From an uncultured Flavobacteriales bacterium (GTDB lineage Bacteria > Bacteroidota > Bacteroidia > Flavobacteriales_E > Vicingaceae), in the NCBI GenBank assembly GCA_913059105.1, contig CAJXRL010000078.1, forward strand, positions 1 through 10,105: a stretch of 10,105 nucleotides of DNA. Reading direction: 5' to 3'. Shown in pieces: positions 6,072 through 10,105 of the stretch. The position numbers and the translations under genes are program-made. Numbering within the stretch: the first letter of the stretch is position 1; every line of letters starts with the position of its first letter. Under the pieces are notes generated by a model, which was not told where the DNA came from, searched no databases, and was given only the letters and a program-made list of their open reading frames with translations.

Positions 6072-9000
6072 ATGAAAAAGTATCAACTAAGATTCTCCAT
6101 CCTCTCATTTTGGTTTTTAAGCTTAGTGGCATGTGATAATTCAACAGATAAATCCAGTGTTGATACTATAGATCAAAAACAAGAATTAGAGAAAGAAGAA
6201 GTAAAAGCAATTTTTAGAAAGCGATCGCCTAGTCAATCAGGTATCCAGTTTATAAATTCGCTTAAAGAGACCCCCGAGCTAAATATTATTAACTACCATT
6301 ATTTCTATAATGGTGGTGGCGTAGCAGCAGGCGACATCAATAATGATGGTTTAATTGACCTCTATTTTACTGCAAATCAGTTGGCAGATAGGCTGTATAT
6401 TAATCGTGGGAACCTTGAATTTGAGGATATCTCAGATCGCTTACCAGATAAAAGCAGTGGCTTATGGAGCACCGGAGTGCTAATGGCAGATTTCAATGCT
6501 GATGGATTATTAGATATCTATTTATCTCATTCCGGAAGAGTAGCTGAGAATGAAAGAAAAAATAGATTACTGATTAACCAAGGCGAGCTTAACTTTAAAG
6601 AGGAATCCAAAAAATACGGATTGGATGATGGAGCGTATTCCACTCAAGCTGCGGTGTTGGATTATGACAAAGATGGAGACCTTGATTTATATTTATTAAA
6701 TCATGAAATTGATGACATCTTTGACTTTAATCGACAAGTTAGAGAAAGTAGCACCAATAAAAATGTTGGCGACAAATTATACCGAAATGATGGTCATGGT
6801 TTTACGGATGTAAGTCAACAGGCCGGAATTGATCAAAACCCATATGGTTTCGGGTTAGGGGTGGCTGTAAGTGATCTCAACAATGACTCTTGGCCTGACA
6901 TCTATGTGTCTAATGACTTTTCAGAGAATGACTTCATGTACATTAATCAGAAAGACGGGACATTTAAAGAAACGATAAAGACGGCTACCAAACACAATTC
7001 AAATTATGGAATGGGCGTAGATGTTTCTGATATAAACAACGATGGCTTGTTGGATATTATGGTGGTAGATATGATTGCAAAAGATAATTACCGACAAAAA
7101 ACTAATATGTCGGGCATGAATCCTGAAAAATTTTGGAAAACTATTGCTTTTGGATTTCACTATCAGTACATGTACAATACGCTTCAATTGAACCAGGGAG
7201 GAGAAAAATTTAGTGATGTCGCTAAATTGGTTGGTGTATCCAGCACAGATTGGAGTTGGTCGCCATTAATTGCCGATTTTGATATGGACGGGAACAAAGA
7301 CATTTTTATTTCCAATGGGCTTAGAAAGGACGTTCGAAATAATGATTATGCTAACAAATATATTCTTTATGCTGAAGACAAAGCAGAAAATCAGGGAATG
7401 AATGCTACGGACCTTTTGAAAAAGCAATTAAAAAATATGCCTTCTCAAAAAATTGCCAATTATATTTTCAAGAATAAGGGGGAACTAAATTTTGAAGACC
7501 AATCTAAAAACTGGGGTCTCCATGATCTAGCATTTTCTACTGGAGCAGTTTATGCAGATCTTGATAATGATGGAGACCAGGATCTCATCATCAACAATGT
7601 TGACGATACTGCATTGGTCTATGAGAATAAAACTACCAATAAAAAATACATTTCAATTCAGTTAATAGGTACCGAGAAAAATAGATATGCGATTGGTTCC
7701 AAATTAATCTTACACTCCAATGAAGGCAAACAAACTCTTGAACTTTTTCCTACAAGAGGATTTCAGTCGAGCACTTTAAGCCCGCTTACTTTTGCTGTTA
7801 AGGAGGATGATAGCAATATAGAGCTAGAAGTAATTTGGCCTGATGGCAAGCATACCAAAGAGGCCATTAATAAATTTAATCAAATTCTTACAGTAAAACA
7901 AAAGGGGTTAAAGAGCAAAAATGAAATAGCATCTAAATCACAGCCACTCATTAAAAATATTTCTAAGAAGCATGGGATAGACTACAATCATTTTGAGAAT
8001 TATTATAATGATTATAGCGACCAGGTGCTTCTTCCTCATCAACTATCTAATTTAGGTCCTGCACTTGCAGTTGCAGATGTTAATGGAGACGGACTAGATG
8101 ATTTCTTTGTAGGAAGTGCAGTAGGGAAATATCCTGTTTTGTATTTACAAAGCGCTACCGGTCAATTTAAAAACCAGAACACACAAGCCTTCGAACAGAT
8201 TCAGCATAAAGAAGAGATGCAAGCTAAATTCTTCGACTGCGATGGAGATAATGACTTAGATCTATACATAGGCTATGGTAGCTATGAATTTGACCAGAAC
8301 TCTCCCCTTCTTCAAGACATAATTTACCTCAACGATGGGAATGGACAATTTAAACAAAGCGATAATCTTCCTACGATGTTGAGTAGTACATCTGTAATAG
8401 TTCCATTTGATTTTGATAATGACAATGATTTAGATCTTTTTGTAGGAAGTAGAATGCAACAAAAGCGATTCCGAATAGTTATTTGCTTGAAAATAGAGAT
8501 GGAAAATTTATCGATGTCACTGCTGAAAGAGCTCCTGAGCTAAACAGAATTGGAATGGTAACAGCAGCAGTAAGTACCGATCATAATAACGATGGCAATT
8601 TAGATTTAATAATAAGTGGCGAGTGGATGAAGATCTCTATTCTTGAGAATGGAACGGAAGGCTTTAAATTGATGAACGAAAATTATACAGGTCTTAATAA
8701 TACAGGTGGGTGGTGGTATGCACTGGCCTTAGACGATGTAGACAAAGATGGGGACCAGGATTTAATTACAGGCAATCTGGGTCAAAATTATAAATATCAA
8801 GCTTTAAAAGATCAGCCATTTAAAGTGTTTAGTAATGATTTTGACAATAATCAAAAAGTCGATATTATTTTAAGTTATCCAGAAAAAGGCACCTATTATC
8901 CGCTCAGGGGCAGGCAATGCTCCTCAGAGCAGCTTCCTCAAATAGAAGCAAAATTTCCAGACTACAGTAGTTTTGCAACAGCTTCTGTATATGACGTCAT

Positions 9001-9424
9001 TGGTCATGATCAGGCGGAAAAATCCTACGAACGAAATGCACATACTTTTGCAAATGGTGTTTATCTGAACGAGGATGATAAATATGTATCAATTCCTTTT
9101 AGCAACATGAATCAAATTTCTTCCATTAATTCTATCCTGCTGTATGATATTAATGACGATGGTTATAATGACTTGATTATGGGGGGGAATTTATACAGTT
9201 CGGAAGTGGAAACGCCTAGAAACGATGCTAGTTATGGTCATATCTTAATCAATCAGAAAGACGGAAGCTATAAAACTGTCGCGGTTGAACGTACTGCTTT
9301 TTTTGGAGAGGGGGAAATAAAAGCTATTAGATCCATCCAAATAAAAGGAGTCGGAGATGCGTTTCTTGTAGCTCAAAACAATGGCCGGATGCAGCTGTAT
9401 ACTTACAACAAGCTAGTTAGATAG
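6072..9424 (+). pseudogene. VCBS/FG-GAP repeat and ASPIC/UnbV lipoprotein, frameshifted
   Basis: One gene in two frames: 6072-8543 (823 residues), then 8483-9424. Inserting one base at the A-run 8461-8464 restores about 1117 residues. The N-terminus is a lipoprotein signal (FLSLVAC, Cys21 followed by Asp), so the product should be a surface or periplasmic lipoprotein. VCBS/FG-GAP repeats with calcium-type Asp/Asn motifs begin near 87, 139, 196, 267, 319, 401 and 495 (for example GDINNDGLIDLYF). An ASPIC/UnbV domain follows at about 527-608 (LIGTEKNRYAIGSK, VIWPDGK). Further repeats lie near 668, 721 and 779, with four more after the break. Such repeats fold into beta-propellers used in binding or adhesion, and in Bacteroidota this family often accompanies SusC/SusD-type loci, though none is visible here. 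Without the base, translation runs off-frame from about residue 798 and stops at 8543, losing roughly 320 residues. The role is unknown; inactivation or a consensus error are both possible. Confidence 0.88.
8483..9424 (+). CDS. 3' part of the frameshifted VCBS lipoprotein gene
   Basis: This reading frame continues the lipoprotein after the break, so it is not an independent gene. It has no ATG at its start (8483 is TTG) and no signal peptide. Its true upstream continuation in the same frame (AIPNSYLLENRDGKFIDVT, from about 8465) joins smoothly to the earlier frame. It carries four more Asp/Asn motifs, DHNNDGNLDLII, DDVDKDGDQDLIT, NDFDNNQKVDIIL and YDINDDGYNDLIM, and ends in a hydrophobic FLVAQNNGRMQLYTYN tail that looks like a natural C-terminus. 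The stop at 9424 is followed almost at once by the deoC remnant, with no terminator visible. Confidence 0.8.
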   Translation: MLENRDGKFIDVTAERAPELNRIGMVTAAVSTDHNNDGNLDLIISGEWMKISILENGTEGFKLMNENYTGLNNTGGWWYALALDDVDKDGDQDLITGNLGQNYKYQALKDQPFKVFSNDFDNNQKVDIILSYPEKGTYYPLRGRQCSSEQLPQIEAKFPDYSSFATASVYDVIGHDQAEKSYERNAHTFANGVYLNEDDKYVSIPFSNMNQISSINSILLYDINDDGYNDLIMGGNLYSSEVETPRNDASYGHILINQKDGSYKTVAVERTAFFGEGEIKAIRSIQIKGVGDAFLVAQNNGRMQLYTYNKLVR

Positions 9425-9436
9425 AAGAGAATGCTA

Positions 9437-9536
9437 TTGAAATAGAATCTCTATTAATGCTCTTCATCTTAAAACGAGCCGCTGTTTCAGCCAATCCTAC
9501 TTGGTCAATTTTTAAGGTATTATAAAATCTAACACC
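9437..9536 (-). pseudogene. Decayed fragment of deoC (N-terminal codons only)
   Basis: Read on the minus strand, this stretch still encodes KIDQ-like text: IDQVGLAETAARFKMKSINR, aligned to IDQVGLVERAARFKTRSIKK of the intact DeoC (residues 11-30). Only the first 35 or so codons are represented. The start codon is destroyed (ATGTCG became CGGTG), a one-base deletion shifts the frame at about 9517-9520, and the fragment is cut off next to the lipoprotein stop. No aldolase active-site residue remains, so it is nonfunctional as an enzyme. Most differences within the readable stretch change the amino acid, consistent with relaxed selection or descent from a divergent deoC allele. Confidence 0.82.
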
Positions 9537-9617
9537 GTTTTTTTTGGGAGAATATCCATGTTAAGAGATTTGAAAAGAAGAACGTTGAACAATCAAAAAT
9601 ATATGTAATAAAGGCAA
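9454..9617. repeat. Direct repeat copy 2: degenerate deoC 5' end and upstream DNA
   Basis: This is the partner of 5849-6014, in the same orientation, filling most of the 220-bp gap between the lipoprotein gene and cysC. The 18-base run CCTACTTGGTCAATTTTT is identical in both, and 9564-9617 matches 5961-6014 with three substitutions and no gaps. Homology ends at GGCAA, after which the copies run into different promoters and genes (the lipoprotein gene after copy 1, cysC after copy 2). Confidence 0.85.
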
Positions 9618-9619
9618 TG

Positions 9620-9635
9620 TAAATTTGTAAATTTG
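9620..9635 (+). promoter_or_regulatory. Tandem TAAATTTG boxes upstream of cysC
   Basis: TAAATTTG occurs twice back to back (9620-9627 and 9628-9635), each a full match to the Bacteroidota -7 consensus TAnnTTTG. The cysC ATG is at 9645. Use of the first box predicts a leader of about 11 bases; use of the second would give an almost leaderless transcript. No clear -33 element is seen. The duplication may be slippage, or may provide two start sites. Confidence 0.5.
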
Positions 9636-9644
9636 GCGTTTCAA

Positions 9645-10059
9645 ATGAAAAACGAAGGCGACAATATTTATTCTGTATTTGATGAAATTCTTCCAAAGAA
9701 AGAAAAGGAGAAAATGCTGAACCAAAAGGCGAAAGTTCTTTGGTTAACAGGCTTGAGTGGGTCAGGGAAAACAACTATTGCTAAAGATTTAGAAAAAATT
9801 TTACACAAAGAAGGATTTTTGACCAACTTACTAGATGGAGATAATATTCGAGCAGGGATAAATAATAATTTAGGCTTTTCAGAAGAAGACAGAACGGAAA
9901 ATATTCGAAGAATTGCAGAAGTTTCAAAGCTATTCCTAAATTGTGGAGTTATATCAATTAATTGTTTTGTAAGTCCTACAGAACAAATTCGCAATCAAGC
10001 TAAAGCCATAATTGGGCAAGAAAATTTTGTTGAGATATTTATTGACACACCATTAGAAG
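9645..10059 (+). CDS. cysC: Adenylyl-sulfate kinase CysC, 3'-truncated
   Basis: Cytoplasmic APS kinase, which phosphorylates adenosine 5'-phosphosulfate with ATP to form PAPS, the donor for sulfate reduction or sulfotransferases. The first 138 residues of about 200 are present, aligning along their whole length with E. coli CysC. The P-loop is GLSGSGKTT at 36-44 (usually GKST), followed by LLDGDNIR at 62-69, GFSEEDRTENIRRI at 77-90, FVSP at 108-111 with the Ser110 that matches the phosphorylated Ser109 in E. coli, and VEIFIDTPLE up to the adapter. The residue after DGDNIR is Ala where E. coli has His. The missing part should carry the KGLYKKAR-type segment and the C-terminus. The ATG at 9645 has no Shine-Dalgarno and follows the tandem -7 boxes. 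Its usual partners cysD and cysN are not in view and may lie downstream. Confidence 0.93.
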
Positions 10060-10105
10060 CTGTCTCTTATACACATCTCCGAGCCCACGAGACAGGCAGA
10101 AATCT
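10060..10105 (+). other. Illumina Nextera i7-side adapter (artefact)
   Basis: CTGTCTCTTATACACATCT (10060-10078) is the reverse-complement Tn5 mosaic end, followed by CCGAGCCCACGAGAC (10079-10093, Nextera read-2 adapter), AGGCAGAA in the i7 index position and ATCT, the start of the P7 oligo. Base 10060 could be either genomic or adapter. Codons of cysC beyond Glu138 are therefore not genomic. Confidence 0.97.

Noticed and set aside
8454..8470. Programmed -1 ribosomal frameshift in the lipoprotein gene
   Set aside because: The site CAACAAAAG does not fit the X XXY YYZ heptamer, I see no obvious downstream stem-loop, and frameshifting is not known for this family. A missing A is simpler.
9538..9545. 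T-run as an intrinsic terminator for the lipoprotein gene
   Set aside because: No GC-rich stem precedes it; the run aligns with the deoC start region of the other repeat copy and looks like decay of that sequence.
5847..9617. Direct repeats as long terminal repeats or att sites of a mobile element
   Set aside because: The repeats are pieces of deoC and its upstream DNA, and the interval holds only one lipoprotein gene with no integrase or transposase.
9529..9994. Minus-strand reading frames opposite the start of cysC
   Set aside because: They lie antisense to a clearly recognisable APS kinase and encode low-complexity Phe/Ser-rich text with no motif.

Overview
The window is a short-read assembly contig of an AT-rich Bacteroidota genome, most likely a flavobacterium or cytophaga relative. 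The evidence is indirect. The putative promoters match the Bacteroidota -7 box TAnnTTTG, Shine-Dalgarno sequences are absent or weak, and there is a lipoprotein with a long series of VCBS/FG-GAP repeats plus an ASPIC/UnbV domain, a type common in that phylum. Genus cannot be told. Both ends are Illumina Nextera adapter (1-48 and 10060-10105, including index bases), so real DNA runs from 49 to about 10059 and the first and last genes are cut by the contig ends.

Layout: (1) 49-2847, plus strand: the C-terminal part of an M14 zinc carboxypeptidase overlapping nhaA (Na+/H+ antiporter) by an ATGA junction. (2) 2851-2883: a perfect 14-bp palindrome between convergent genes. (3) 2921-5934, minus strand: deoC (deoxyribose-5-phosphate aldolase, long human-like type), an NAD(P)-dependent aldehyde dehydrogenase, and a small unrecognised secreted protein. 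DeoC releases acetaldehyde, which the dehydrogenase could oxidise to acetate, so these two look like a deoxyribose/deoxynucleoside catabolic pair. (4) 5935-6071: a divergent promoter region. (5) 6072-9424, plus strand: one long VCBS/FG-GAP + UnbV lipoprotein gene (about 1117 residues when restored), broken by a single-base frameshift near 8461. (6) 9425-9644: a decayed second copy of the deoC 5' end and its upstream region, then a tandem TAnnTTTG box. (7) 9645-10059: the 5' part of cysC (APS kinase), cut by the contig end.

The most notable signal is that the lipoprotein gene is flanked by direct repeats (about 5849-6014 and 9454-9617), both derived from the deoC start and its upstream DNA. 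The second copy no longer encodes protein, yet its 54-bp noncoding part is about 94% identical to the first. This suggests a past duplication or integration event and perhaps a retained regulatory element. No CRISPR array, tRNA, rRNA, transposase or defence gene is visible. No gene-free stretch exceeds 300 bases; the longest is 9425-9644, described below. I see no convincing new biological system here.
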